NCBI RefSeq assembly: GCF_018139145.2
Contig: NC_059476.1
Location: 13,385,001 to 13,449,000 of the forward strand
Direction of reading: 5' to 3'
Length of the DNA stretch: 64,000 nt
From: Gymnogyps californianus
Taxonomy: Eukaryota > Chordata > Aves > Accipitriformes > Cathartidae
A program made the translations under genes and the position numbers. Shown piece after piece: positions 1 through 12,300 of the stretch. The notes below the pieces were generated by a model that was not told the DNA's origin, searched no databases, and saw nothing but the letters and a program-made list of their open reading frames with translations. Positions within the stretch are counted from its first letter, which is position 1. Every line of letters begins with the position of its first letter.

Positions 1-651
1 CAATTGGAAAAACAGACCTTATATTCAAGACTTCTGAGTCTTTATTCAGTATACTGTTAATCTGAAAATGTGTTCCACCACTATCACAATACACAGAGAA
101 TATCTTTCTGGATAGAAGTACTATTCCATATCATCCTTTTTGAATGTCTGACATAGACAGCAAATAGGTTATGCTGTGGCTGCCTGTTTCACAGAAATCT
201 AAGCAAAAGACCCTAGCTTTGTCCACTAGTAAAAAAATCATCTTTTTGAGGCAAATAGGCCAAATCAAAATGTTCATGTGCCCCACAATATTCAGGAAAA
301 TGAGAGGAAAAAAAGGAGTTTCAACTCAGAAAGCATATGAAATATGAGGTCATGCAGAAAGATATCCATGTGTTCTGCTCTGCAGCAGCAACACGAGTGT
401 GCAGAATCAGAAACGCACAGATTTGCATTTTGCAAAATTGTGTTTGCTGTTTTCCACCCCTCATTTTTGTGTTAAGTAAAAGACCATATAAGATAAACAG
501 TCACCTGATGTAAATATCTGTAACTTGGCTTAACTGGAGCTATTTTGGTATGCTACAGAAAAGAAACTGAGCCTTAGAACACTGCATAAATGAGAAATAT
601 AACAATAATAACATGTAGGAAATTAAACACTCGGTGTAGATAAAAATAATG
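1..651. other. unannotated flank, nothing recognised
   Basis: AT-rich sequence upstream of the first LTR. I see no open frame of note, no repeat family I recognise and no clear regulatory motif. It is probably intergenic or intronic. Confidence 0.5.
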
Positions 652-1273
652 GTAATTGTCCCAGTTTTGGCTGGGATAGAGTTAATTCTCTTCTTAGTAG
701 CTGGTACAGTGCTGTGGTTTGGATTTAGTGTGAGAATAATGTTAATAACATGCCGATGTTTTAGTTGTTGCTAAGTAGCGCTTATCTTAAGTCAAGGATT
801 TTTTCAGTTTCCCATGCTCTGCCAGCAAGCAGGTGTGCAAGAAGCTGGGAGGGAGCAGAGCCGGGGCAGCTGACCTGAACTAGCCAAAGGGGTATTCCAT
901 ACCATGGAACGTCATGCCCATTATATAAACAGGGGGGAGTTGACCGGGAGGGGCGGATCGCTGCTCGGGCATCAGTCAGTGGGTGGTGAGCAATTGCATT
1001 GTGCATCACTGTCTTTTTTTCCTTTTTTTCCCCTCTTCTTTTTTTTTGTTATATTCCTTTTCATTACTATTATTGTTACTTTTATTATAGTTCATTATTA
1101 TTATTGTTAGTATTATATTTTACTTTAGTTATTAAACCATTCTTATCTCAAACCACAAGTTTTACCTTCTTTCCTGATTCTCCTCCCCATCCCACTGGGA
1201 GCAGGGCAGGGGGGAGTGAGGGAGACACTGCGTGGTGCTTAGCTGCTGACTGGGGTTAAACCATGATAGTAAT
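652..1273 (+). mobile_element. solo LTR (copy 1) of an avian endogenous retrovirus, with 5-bp target duplication
   Basis: The LTR body is 657-1268 (612 bp). It starts TGTCCC and ends with the degraded CATGATA in place of the usual ACGACA. It is flanked on both sides by GTAAT (652-656 and 1269-1273), a 5-bp target site duplication. A TATA box (TATATAA, 922-928) sits in a GC-rich promoter segment. It is followed by a pyrimidine tract (1010-1050), a TTA-rich microsatellite and an ATTAAA-type poly(A) signal near 1132. No internal viral sequence adjoins either end, so this is a solo LTR left by LTR-LTR recombination. Compared with copies 2 and 3 it lacks about 11 bp after the CTGCTCGGG motif near 960, where a GGG direct repeat could have mediated deletion. 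The family is common in birds. The Repbase name and ERV class were not determined. Confidence 0.9.
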
Positions 1274-2384
1274 TAAATAAAAATTATGCAAATAGTGGAG
1301 GAAAGCAGTTAACACATATATACTTATTGAAGACATTGCAAAAATGACCACTGCAGCACTTCCTCATCAGAGGTTGGAGGCATTGTTGTTACAAGTAAAA
1401 TATCAAAGACTAAGATACACCTCAGTTTATTGACCACATCATCAACTTCAGTGGAGCTGTTCTGATTTATGCCATTTCGAGATCTCATTGAGAAGCTGGG
1501 GTGTCTAAAACAGAGTTTGCACAAACTGAAAATCCACAGCAGTTTGGTTCAATGATGTCTGTGCTCTTTCCTAGATGTGAATTTTTCACTAAAGCCCCTG
1601 TGATGTCCTTAGTGCTCTCCCCATTGATACTTGCTGAGAAGTACCTCCAATCTGCATATAACTGACACAGTAAAAATAAATAATAGAAAGAAATCATAGT
1701 CATTCCTGAATTAACTTTGGGTTTCATTTTAACACTCAAGTTTAGCAAAATGCCTCTTTTTGTAAGGAGAGTTGCTTTTTTTCTTGTTGTACATTAAATT
1801 TCTTCAAACAGAGAAATGAGTTCTCTGCTTCTGATGAAGTTGAAGCAGAGATGACAAAATGAACTGCCTAGCTTTTTAACAGGAAACCTTACATTTGAAA
1901 ATACCATTCTGAATAGAATCTTGGAATTTGTACACACTCATTTATCATAGAGGCCATGAAAGCAGTACCCTCCATTCCTATCTGGAGAGAAGGAATGAGC
2001 TATACCAGCAGTAATATTACTGCAAACTGCAACTAAACCTAGGAGATTTCTGAAGTCTACTACCATGGTCCATTTCAAAGACAAACAATTTTTTCCCCTC
2101 TAAGGCCTGCTCTGGAACAGAGGATATGTGTCATCTAGCTGGCAGAGGGATCCTTCATTTTGTCTGTTGCCACTAAATTTGTTTTGCATCTTCAGTGGAA
2201 CAAACGAAAACTAAGAAAGAAAATCATTAGAGTTAAATCTGCTCTGCTGGAATTTCTGTTCTGCTAGAAAATATTTAGGGGTCTGAAAATGGGAAGTTGA
2301 AAGTGTGGTAGATGGAGCTATTGACTGATGCAGTGGGTAACACACAGGTTGGATAAATCAGCATGCGGTGGGGGTTGCAGTCCC
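1274..2384. other. non-repetitive stretch with one weak exon candidate
   Basis: No recognised repeat. It contains the minus-strand exon-like interval at 1485-1651 described separately. The rest is AT-rich with short pyrimidine runs and no other supported feature. Confidence 0.4.
1485..1651 (-). other. candidate terminal coding exon, unidentified
   Basis: On the minus strand a pyrimidine-rich stretch (about 1665-1700) precedes an acceptor-like TATGCAG. From 1651 leftward one frame stays open for about 55 codons, beginning (D)WRYFSASINGEST and ending VLDTPASQ, with TGA at 1487-1485. A poly(A) signal AATAAA (minus strand, 1441-1436) follows within 50 bases and is itself followed by a GT-rich run. 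I do not recognise the peptide. It contains no CpG, and open frames this long are common by chance here. It could equally be random intergenic sequence. Confidence 0.2.
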
Positions 2385-2545
2385 AACCTTTCCACTGTCT
2401 CTGGGTGTGACAGTGACAACTCAGTTTGTTGCCATAGTTCATCCAGCTGTGATAATGATTGCCTTTCTATCAGAGGCTGCTGAAGGGCTCTGGTTAGTTC
2501 ATTAATGCACATAAAGACTTTTTAGCATCTCCTGAAAGCATTACT
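2385..2545 (+). repeat. MIR-like SINE relic (core to tail)
   Basis: The order of segments follows amniote MIR-type SINEs: CCACTGTCTCTGGGTGTGAC, then CAACTCAGTTT, then CATCCAGCTGTGATAATGAT, then a GGCTCTGGTTAGTT segment and a weak AAAGAC...CCTGAAAGC tail. In MIR this is the 'tgtgacc / cctcagtttcc / catctgtaaaatgggg / aaagcgcttt' series. It is highly diverged, as expected for a pre-avian insertion. Ends are approximate and the 5' tRNA-like head is missing. Confidence 0.55.
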
Positions 2546-4714
2546 GTCATTTACAAGGCACATGATTCTTGGTGTCAAATTAACCTGCAGCAATAAAGGA
2601 CTGGGCTGTACACCTCTGACATACTACATCTGTAAAAGTATGTGCAGAGACTGCACATGTTTTGTGAAAAAAAAACCAACAAAAAACAACTCTCTTTAGC
2701 CCCATCTATTAATTAATTAGTTTTTTTTAAAGGATTCAGAGACAATGTAACAGGGAAAACAGCCAATTGGTGGTTCTCCATTCTGATTAAATGCTGCCTC
2801 TGTCTCTGATAATCCAGGGGAAAAAAAGGGGGGATAATGGTGAGCATCTGAACTATTATTTAGCATATAAAATATGTTTTCCAGAAAAAAAATCATTTTA
2901 TGAAACAACATTTCAATATACAGCTAACTGTCTTCCACGTCTGTGTGTATGCACGTGTGTACACAGACCTTTGTAAAAAAATGTGAAAAAGGATCAGCAA
3001 AAGACACCTCAGGTGGCCAGGAGGATTACTAATATCAAAACTCTCTTCATGTGTTAGTATCATGCTAATTGTGATGCTTGCAGCATTGTAAATCATCTCG
3101 CTGCATCAAGCCAAATGAAAGACTTAAAAAAAAAACAGATAGGAGAGATGGGACATGTTGATTAAAAAAAAACTTTCAAAGAAGCATAAGGACAATCTGC
3201 TAAACTGCTAAGCTTTTTCTGAATCAGCTGAGCTATTCTGATTTCCAGCAGGTGAATCTGGTCCTTAAAATTAGGAAAGTGGGATTTTGACAACCTTTTC
3301 CTTTTACGAAGCCGGAATTCTCAGTAAGCCTGAAGTTTGCTCCTGTGAGTCCACCCTCAGCACCTTCAGCAATGGGCTTAGCATCTTGCTGGATTGAGCC
3401 CATAAGCAGTAGGCCAGATTTGACAGAGTTCCCCACAAAGGTGCAAGACTGATCCATTTGAAAAGTCCATCAACATATTTTGCTGCTGGCCATGGGCTCA
3501 AAATGCTCCTTTTGAGGAGAGGGACAAGGCAGTCACCTCCTGTCTTGCTGCTCTAGTGAACATCATGATCCATAAGTGATGGAGGCCACACCTGTGAAAC
3601 GAAAATAACCCAGAAATACTGAGACACAATCCATATATCATGGACAACTGTGCCTCTATAAAACTACCCGAGGAGGTAAGAATGAGAACTTGTGTCCTCT
3701 TCCTCCAAACATACTATCATGTTTCATTTGAAGGAGAATTGACCCTTTCAGAAGTAAAGTCTGTGTCTCACCCTTGTGAGTCCAAACATCAGTAGCACAG
3801 CCATTTATGGTTTGCCTTAGCAGGATCACATGTAATGGAAACAAAATAATTACATATTTTTTTCTCATTTGTAAAGCAAAACATTAAGGAGAAAATCTCA
3901 TCTTTCTTTCTTCCATCCTCTTCAGCTCCAAAAATGATGGGGGTGAAGTATCAATTTATCAAAATCCCTGAACTACTGCATAATTAACTTGAACCAAACA
4001 AGAGAGAGGTTTTCCTGTGATTTTGTATTACAGTCAACCTAAGTATGAAAGGGAACAGTGTAAGGAGAATACGCGGTATGATAAAAGTTAATATTCTAGA
4101 AGATAATGAGATGTAAATTGCTAGTTGCAACAATACTTACAGGCCCAACTCTTCAATTTTTTTTTTCCCAAAGATAGGGATATTTTTATGTATTCATAAT
4201 CATTTTCAGTTCTTGAGCTCTTTATAAAGGAGATCAGTAACAAAATGCCTTTTCTTTTCAGAGGAAGAAACTGAAGCAAAAAGAGATATGATATACTCCT
4301 TATGATATGGAGATATAAAGAGCTCCTTAGCAGACCAGATACTCATCACCATACCACAGAATTCCTGAGTTTCCTTTTAAGTTCTGAAGTATGATGGCTT
4401 TTACATACTGTACAGTTTGTCAGGCATTAAATACTGACCACGTGGTTGGGGCAATAGTTTGAATTCAGAAACCAGCTTTCAGACAAAACCAAATAGTCAA
4501 GAAATTATCCTGTTCAAAGTGTGTCCCAACACATTGTATCACTTTTGCCCTGCATGTTAGCCTAATGTTTAGGAAATCAGACTGTAGATACTCAGATTCC
4601 TGTTTTAAATGAGCAGGTGTTGCTTATGGGCAAGAGATGCAATTTAGGCATTTTCTGCCTTTCAAAAGGGATTTAGACATCTGAGCTAGACATAGCCCTC
4701 CTTCTGGCCTAGAA
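2546..4714. other. unannotated stretch
   Basis: AT-rich DNA with A-runs (for example 2668-2680, 3126-3135). Around 4200-4290 there is a possible fragment resembling the MIR core read backwards (GAAACTGAAGCA), too short to call. No exon-like interval stood out. Confidence 0.4.
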
Positions 4715-5021
4715 GTGTGATCTAGAGACTAAAGCACTGGATTTTAACTCAGAAGACTTGCATCCTGTTCCTGGCTCAGCCATGTGGCAGCTGGTGACCT
4801 TGGACTTGATAGCACTTTCCCAGGACAACCTTACCTCATCCTCTTGCTTGCCTCAAGACTCCTACCTCCATGGTCCTATATTCCTCTTAGCTCTGTCCCT
4901 ATCCATATAGCTCTGTCTTCTCTAACTGTCTGGAAGATGACATTTCTGTCAAAGTCCTGCGATGCAGTAATTTTGATTTCAAAGAGTTTTGAAGACTGAC
5001 TACTACTACTACTACTTACTC
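4715..5021 (+). repeat. MIR-like SINE relic with trinucleotide tail
   Basis: The 5' part, GTGATCTAGAGACTAAAGCA followed by CAGAAGACTTGCATCCTGTT, CCTGGCTCAGCCATGTGGCA and GTGACCTTGG, matches the head and core order of MIR-type SINEs ('taaagcactgga / cctgggttc / cctggctctgccac / tgtgaccttgg'). The central part is strongly diverged. The right end is a perfect (ACT)n run at 4998-5016, which fits the microsatellite tail of these SINEs. Confidence is higher for 4715-4810 than for the rest. Confidence 0.6.
4998..5016. repeat. (ACT)n microsatellite
   Basis: Six uninterrupted ACT/TAC units at the 3' end of the MIR-like relic, probably grown from the SINE tail. Confidence 0.9.
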
Positions 5022-6298
5022 TGCACCAACAGCTGTGTCTTCCCGAACACTCTTGATCCTGTGCAGGGAGAATTACAATAGTCCAGCTGGGCAGGCTGCC
5101 ACAGCCATAGGTGAATGTGTCACTACTCCTTGGCCTCAGAGCGATTCAATGCCAATCATCGGTCCTCTGTTGTTAATGGCTAAAAAAGATCTTCCCGGTT
5201 CTTCTGCTGGGGTCCTGTCATTCAGAAGCAACAAGTCTAACTTCACTGAGAGTTGCTTTAATGAGCTGTAGTACATAGTTACAGATACATTAGACATGGG
5301 CTCGCTGGCTCCCTAATTTGCGCTCCAAGGAAGCTGGGATAAAACACTGTCTGCACTTGCATGGTTTGTGATTTACGGTTTGCAAAATGCTTTATGATCT
5401 GTGGTGCTGTGCCACTGCTGTTCTTGAAAAGTGCTGCCACAAACAGAAAATGGCACTTTTCTGTTCCAGTCACTCGGGGACAAGATAATAGCTGCAACTC
5501 TGTCTTTGTGTGTGCAGAGCATCATGCAACAACCCTCCCATCTGGGATGCTCTCAGCATTAATAAGAGTAAGTTGTTGCTTGAAGAGAGCCATGCCTTCC
5601 TGTTTCTTTAGCCTGGCTTCTCTTACCTGTCTGAAAATATCTCCAAACTGTCAGTCTAAAACCTGTATCTCGACAAAGGATTGCTTCTCTAAGCAAATAT
5701 AATAATCACCAATGTCACGATGACCCAAGCAGGACTTTCAGCTCAATATTGTGCTGAAATACCTTTTTCTGGTATGCATGCCATGGATGAAAGGGTTCAT
5801 TTCTGTAGGACTGAGAGATTTTTTAATCTTGCAAAGGAAGAGATGAACTTCTTATTTTAAAATAAATGTTATGCAGCATTGTCCTCTGGACAATTGCCAT
5901 TCTCTCTACTACATACAGATGGTTAACTACATGAAAGAATATATTCATTTTCCTTGCTGCTCCAGACACTGGGCTGGTAGGAAAACTAACACGGATATGC
6001 GGAAAATAGAAAAACTAAAAGGTTACTCTGTTCTGAAGTCCTGAAATCTGATTAAAAGGGGAAAATAAAATCCACCGCTGTAGCAGTCACCCATTTCAGG
6101 TCCAAGTTCTGGTGAATATTGTTGTGAAATAATTTTTTTTTTTTATTAATTTAGGGTGAATCTTAAAGGTTTGAGTTTACAAAGCCAAAATGTAGTAAAA
6201 GTCTTGCCACTTAAATCATGGTGGAAAAATCTAGAGGTAGGAGACATTCCTTTTGACATGGGTCAGACTTTTCATTCAGATTTGGTTTATATTTTTGT

Positions 6299-6316
6299 AT
6301 AAATAAATAAATAAAT
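6299..6316. repeat. (AAAT)n microsatellite
   Basis: Four to five ATAA/AAAT units in a row. Confidence 0.9.
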
Positions 6317-8170
6317 AGAAACCAAAAGGAATGAAAGATCAAATTATTCTGCTTTAAATGCCACAAATAGAATGTTTTGACCCCATTTTCACATTTTATT
6401 TCAGTTTTTGAAGCCTTTTCAGTTCTGAAATTAGAGGCAGCATGTTTCGGTGAAGTGGTTTGCATATAACAAATTAGCATTTTCCAATGGGAATATAGTC
6501 TCTATGACTTCTCTTTAGAGATTAATCATTACCATAAGATGACTGCCATCTTAGCCAGCACTGAGGACAGAGACAGATATCTCTGGTTGAAGTCATAAGT
6601 CTACAGTAATAACTGCAATGCTGGGCACTGTGAGCTCTGGCTACAATAGCTTTCCCATATCTTATTTTGGGGATGTCAAGAACTGACCAGTGATTTAGCG
6701 ACCTCAGAACAATGCAGCAGTGTTATTCCAAGCTGGTGAATGGAAAAGGGTTTTTTTGATCACAAGGGTTGGTTGAGAGAACTTTGTGGCTGAAAGGTTT
6801 GCTTCATCTCAGAGTAACAACTCAGTAAAAAAACTCTTACCAGGATGCATTAATGGTTCTGGTGCTCACTGACAAAGAAAAACAGCATCAAGGTTTTTCA
6901 CCTCCTTTCAGAGGATAAGAAATAGCAATGCCTTTACCAATCAAACAGAAGCCACTGAGAACTCAACTTGTGACAGCCAGTTGTTGGTAGTAACCTCTAA
7001 CCCTATAATGATGGGTTAGGACAAAAGTTTGGTGGTCATGGTGATGCTGTCCACATTGGTAGGTGAATATCATAGTCTTGTTGCCAATCTAAATCCTTTA
7101 AAACAGTCTTTGCTTGGAACAGGGTGCTAGGAATAAACAATCTGGCTGATAAAAGCACGAGAGAAATCAATCAATCATCAGTCACATTAACTCTTTAGTG
7201 TCTTTTGCCAATAGTAAAAATAAATGTTTGCTGTAAGAACAGCTCTTTGCAAAGTTAAGTTGTCCTGAAGGGAGTTGATCAAAGTTTTCTTGGCATCAGT
7301 TAGTATTGCAGAACGCTATTGTCCCACTGTAGATAAATGTTTCATTATCTACTATCCCATTTCATTAGGATTTAGCCAGGAGATTAGAAGATTAGGGTGT
7401 GAGGAAGAAGCAGCTTTGGGATTGGTACCTTGAGATGTTCTCTACCTGTGGCTCTCTACTGCTCTGACAGCTGTGCAATGGGGTAGTCAAGAGTCTTTAA
7501 ATTCTGGCGATGGAGGGACAAGCAAAGAGTAATGTGCAACTCAGGCTGGAGTAAGGATATGAGTCGGTTCATGGATTATTTGTTTATTTGTTTGCTAATG
7601 TGGTCTGGGAGAGAATTTACAAACTTACTTTCTCTGAGCATGCTCTGTGTCTGGGCTCAACAGGCCTGTCACCAACAGGTAAATAAAAAAGCAATCTCCT
7701 GTCTAGGAGCCTGATTTTAAAATAATTGAAAGAAAATAAGCATATCAACTCTTAGTTCAAATTTCCTAAGATCTTCTCCTTGAAGGATGAGTTTCTAGTG
7801 AAGAAAGATTCCTGGGTTTTGTTTGTGGTCATGCCTTTCAGTTTGGCAATATTCACAATTTGTCCACCAAATGGCCATCAAACTATCAGATGGCTTTGGA
7901 ACAGCCGACTTCTGCTGCTACATGAACTTTCTGCTCCCAGTTACGCCATTTCCCATCTCCACTGCCTGTAACAGTTAAAGAGAATGTAAGTTTCTAAGAT
8001 CACCCCTGGACAGGAATACCAGAGACAGCTCTGGTATAGTTTATTGCATGCTTATCTTGTATAGGTCTGTAACTGTGTTGCCCTGTTATATGTACTATGC
8101 AATGGATATAGGTTATCCTTGGAGAAACAATCATAATTCATAAACAGCTGGGTTTTACTGACACATCTTA

Positions 8171-8200
8171 TGTGTATATACATACATATATATGTGTGTT
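8171..8200. repeat. (TA/TG)n alternating purine-pyrimidine tract
   Basis: TGTGTATATACATACATATA followed by TATGTGTG. The tract is imperfectly palindromic and may form cruciform or Z-type structure. It is low-complexity only. Confidence 0.8.
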
Positions 8201-9079
8201 TCTTTAAGAAACTAACTAATAGTTCTTCCTTGTGATTTAAGCACAGCTTTATAATTACACATGAATGACTAGGGATGCCAGTAATTTTATGGGAAGAGCT
8301 TCATCATCTTGAAAGCTGTAGTATGAGGGTTTTCCCCATAGAAGTGTGGAAAAGGAAAAATGGATATGCTTTATCATCTTGCCTTGAACTTCCCTTTTTT
8401 CCTCCCAAATAACACCTACAAACCACTCATTCATCTTCTTTCTTCTGCACCATGAAGCTTTGCAGCCTTCAGCCGCCAATGCGATTCCAGCCTCCAAGGG
8501 TGCTGTTAGTCACAGGTGACAGGAACAAGGCCCTTGGGCAGAGGAGTTGTTGGGTCAGCACTAGCATGGATGTGTGGTTCAGTGCTAGGTTTAGACGCCA
8601 CAAGCACTGGCTTCCCCTCTCGGCTCTGCTGACACCTTGCATGTTATTGCCTTGACTTCCTGGCTGCAACATGTTAATGATGACATTTACTCCTGTCTGT
8701 TTTGACAGAGAGATGCAGTAGCAGAGCTGTTACAGGGACTTCCTGTGAATTTAAGGGCACGAGGTCAAGCTGAGCTGTGGCCTTGAGATGTAGGCGATCT
8801 CTTTCTCCTCTCCTCTTCCCCCATCCAGCCAGCCACTTGGGCTCCAGACAGGAGGGTAGGACACAGTGATGCTAGCTACAGAAAATGCAGGCCATCTCTA
8901 GGCAAAGCTTCTTATCTTTCAACTTTTTTTTTTTTTAAGGTATCTTTCGATGTGTCTTTTGTGGCATTTTTATTTGGATGTGTCTTTTGATAATACTTGT
9001 TTTCCTGTCTGTGCAGACAGTACTTTGACCTTAGCTGTGGCCTGCTGGCATAAGTCAGAAACAGAGCCGGAGACCAGCC

Positions 9080-9390
9080 CCTCACTCCCCTCAGCACCTT
9101 GTTGCTCTCTCAGTGCCTCTCCATCTGCATTGATTCACGGTCTGCCCATCTCTAGTTCAGAGCAGCTGGAGCTGTAGCAAACCTCTGTTTCTGCCTGTGG
9201 CTGTATTACTGCAGGCTGTGATCTTCTCAGATCACACACACGCAAAGGTCAGGCGGCGGAGCACCAAACCCTCCCGAAGCCCAAGGGTGCTGCAGGTGTC
9301 AGCAGTGACGGGCCAGCATGCTGCAGGATGGCCCCGGTGCCACAGCGGGACACAGAGGAGAGCTGTACTGTCGGATATTTCTCTGATGAG
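9080..9390 (+). other. CpG-retaining GC-rich patch with an exon-like segment
   Basis: About ten CpG dinucleotides fall within roughly 320 bp, in a window where CpG is otherwise rare. Inside it, 9215-9295 (81 bp) is open in one plus-strand frame (27 codons, including KVRRRSTKPSRSPRVLQ). It is preceded by a pyrimidine-rich acceptor ending TTACTGCAG and followed by CTGCAG then GTGTCA. The frame also continues open to a TAG at 9464. I do not recognise the peptide. A regulatory element, a methylation-poor patch or a decayed GC-rich repeat would explain the CpGs equally well. Confidence 0.25.
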
Positions 9391-12300
9391 AGCTAAAAGC
9401 CAGCTCTTTGCTGCTACTGAACATTGCAAATCCCACATGCTTTCTTTCATCAAAGAAGAGATGTAGAAATTCGTATGTCTCAGCTGTATTTACCAGCTTG
9501 TTTTTTCTAGATGAGTTTATGAAGGGGGAAAGACCTTATATGATGTGACTATGGTTCAGAGAGGGAGGCTGGAGCCCTCTGTTCTGCCCCACGTCTCAGC
9601 TTAGGCAACTAAACGCCCTGTCCTAAAGCATTAGCACATATAAATACACCTTTTTCCAGACTGTTTCCAAAGTTACAACTCCAAACCTCTGGATATAGAC
9701 GTTTAGGCAGCTGATTCAGAGGCTAAAAGGAGCAGTCACTGGAAGGTTTGCCCATGGTGGAAATGGCGCAGGGGTGTTACCCCCAGCTGCACGCTCTGAC
9801 ATGAATTAGCCATTGGAGGGAGACAAAGAGCTGTGTTTCTTGCACTTCACCATGGTTCTGCAGAGGCAGCTACTCAGTATTACCCCGCTGCTCAATCCAG
9901 ATGTTGTTTTATTTAGCAATGGGTAAAGCAAATTCTGAGCAACTTCTGCCACCATGGGGATGGGACAGCTGCAGGGCTGCTCCCCATTTCAGGGGACATA
10001 GTAGAAGCACCAACTAATAGACATGCATTGCCCACAGAAATGTGAAATCAGGCCACCTCTAGATACACAGAGCTAGCTTTTGCTCTCAATAGTGGTTCAG
10101 ATAACTACGGAAGGCTCAAACTACAAAAAGACACTGCAGCCCGACTTCCCTACTTGCCATACCAGTTCAGCTAAAGCTCCTAGGTTATCTTTCTTTAATC
10201 TATCATCCAAACAGAAACTGACACCCCCTCTTTCCCCCAATACGTTTCAGCTTTCTGTTGCACAAGGAGAAGGAGGAAAGAGTTTCCTAATAAACTCTCC
10301 TTTCTTGTCACCTGTGTCTCTGCAAAGGGAAATCCACAGCCTAATGTCCAGCATGCCAGCAGCTCCCCCATCCCATCAAATCCCTTCTGTGCCTCTATTA
10401 TCCTGAGTGCTACCCCAGGGACGAAGCATTCCCAAAAGGGGAGACAGAAATTCCATAACCCATACAGAAACTTAAAATCTTGGCTTATATCATTGGAAAG
10501 TGGCAAAATTTTGATTTTCTTACACTATTCACGCACAGGGGAACTCAGAGATTAGTGTATGCTGCTCAGCTGAGGCTGCTCTCACCTGAAGGTTGTCAAT
10601 GCAGGGAATACTCTAAAAAGCAGGCATATCAGGGACAAACAGAGCTAAGGTGGTTATAAATCTCTTGGACCAAAAAGCATGCATTTAGTCCACAACATGG
10701 GTAGTGGAATTCAGGTCTGTCTGCACACACACACAGAGGTGTCTTTTAAGCACTATTATCGCATAATTTTCTAAAATTATTTTCCCAAAGATTCATTTGA
10801 TTAGTGACGTGCGGTGTAAGGCAAGGGATCCATGCAGGCTCATCATAATTCTTTCTATCATCAAATCTGTGAAACTGCCTGAAGAAGAAGTGTGGGGCAG
10901 GGGGAATGAACAAACCTTGCCAAAATTTGAGACCAGACATGCAAACATTAAACTCCAAATCTTTCTGCCATTGTATTTTGGTGGTTTAATTCACCACAGA
11001 AAAAAAAATGTTAAGAAGGGGGAGATATGAGAAGCAGACCATACTGGAAGGTAATGTAGAAGGGAGGGAGGTAATAGAACTTTTCATATTCTTGACAAGG
11101 TTACTTGGGAAGTTTGCAAAATGTCCCTCTCTTTCAGTCTGTGCTCTCCATTTAATGTTGCTTTTTGCATCAATATGAAATGGGGCACAGCACTCAAACA
11201 GGTTCCAGCTGGGGATTCATGGAGGTAGCCTCATTGCTGGGAGAGTAGCAAGCATTGCATTTCAAATTGCCCTCAGCGGCACACCCCTGCATAAAAGTAA
11301 TTACACAGGACTTTAGCTAAACAAGCAAAATGAAGAGGAAAAACAGTATATCTTCTTTATGTGTAGGCTTTACATGATGCGCAAACAATATTGTACACAA
11401 GATTTTAATGAGAAAAATAACGTTTCTGTTGTAAAACAACAACACAAATATTCAAGCAAGTAAGAAAAGGATTTTTCTACCTCTAGGATTTGTTTCTGCT
11501 GAACAAACATGCCTGAAAATGTTTCAAGCCCCTTTTTCCACCTGTGGAATGCAGGCAAGGTGTATCAGGGCCAGATTCTGAACTGGCAAAAATCAGGACA
11601 GCTCTGCTGACTCTGGGGGAGAGTTTGATTTTCACCAGCTGAAACTATTATAGGCAAAAAAATAGTTTGAACAGTGAATGCCAACAGGCAGCAGATAATT
11701 GGGTGTACACATGTGAGGGGGTGAATGATAAAAACTGAACTTTTTGGCTGCTCATGCATTGTAGTCTATTGCTCTGCATGTAGACTGTTTAGGTTGGGAA
11801 AACAGGGGACTTGGAGGATTGGAAAAAGAGGAGGCTGTTCAAAAAAGGGTTCTCAAAAAGAAGCGGTCTCAGAAGGAGGAAGCGGGGCCAGAAAGATGAT
11901 GAAGAACCTGCTGGAGGAAAGATGTGGGGTGTGGGGAAGATCATGGAGATCAGGAAGATGAATGCTGGCAGACAGTCAGTGACCTTGGCTGGTCACGCCA
12001 CCTCCCCGTGGGGAAGGGAAGTTGAGACCTGGTGAATGCAGTGCTGGGGGAGAGTGAGTGTGTGAGTGTATATGTCAGATGATCAAGTAAGGTAAAAACT
12101 CTAATCTCACTTGTTCTTAAATAAATGCCGATATCCAGATTCACTGTGGGCTGTGGTTTACTCTGTCTCACCTGTGTCAAAGACCCAATCCTAATCAGTC
12201 ATTGTAATTTCACTGTCCTGTATATAGCTTAGCAAAAGTTGTTTTCCCTCCGGAGCTGTCCCAGTCCCTGTGAAAGGGATGAGCTTAATTGATAATGCAG

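Larger units (their letters stand above)
5022..9079. other. unannotated stretch
   Basis: Mostly unique-looking AT-rich DNA. Small simple repeats are listed separately (6299-6316, 8171-8200). The 113-codon plus-strand frame at 5361-5702 has no recognisable motif, no splice context and an uneven composition, so I do not regard it as a gene. No mobile element recognised. Confidence 0.4.

Noticed and set aside
5361..5702. 113-codon plus-strand frame
   Set aside because: Cysteine-rich translation without family resemblance or gene context.
11811..12035. Small very basic protein (Lys/Arg-rich)
   Set aside because: Product of the purine-rich block, with an overlapping frame on the same strand that looks equally 'basic'.
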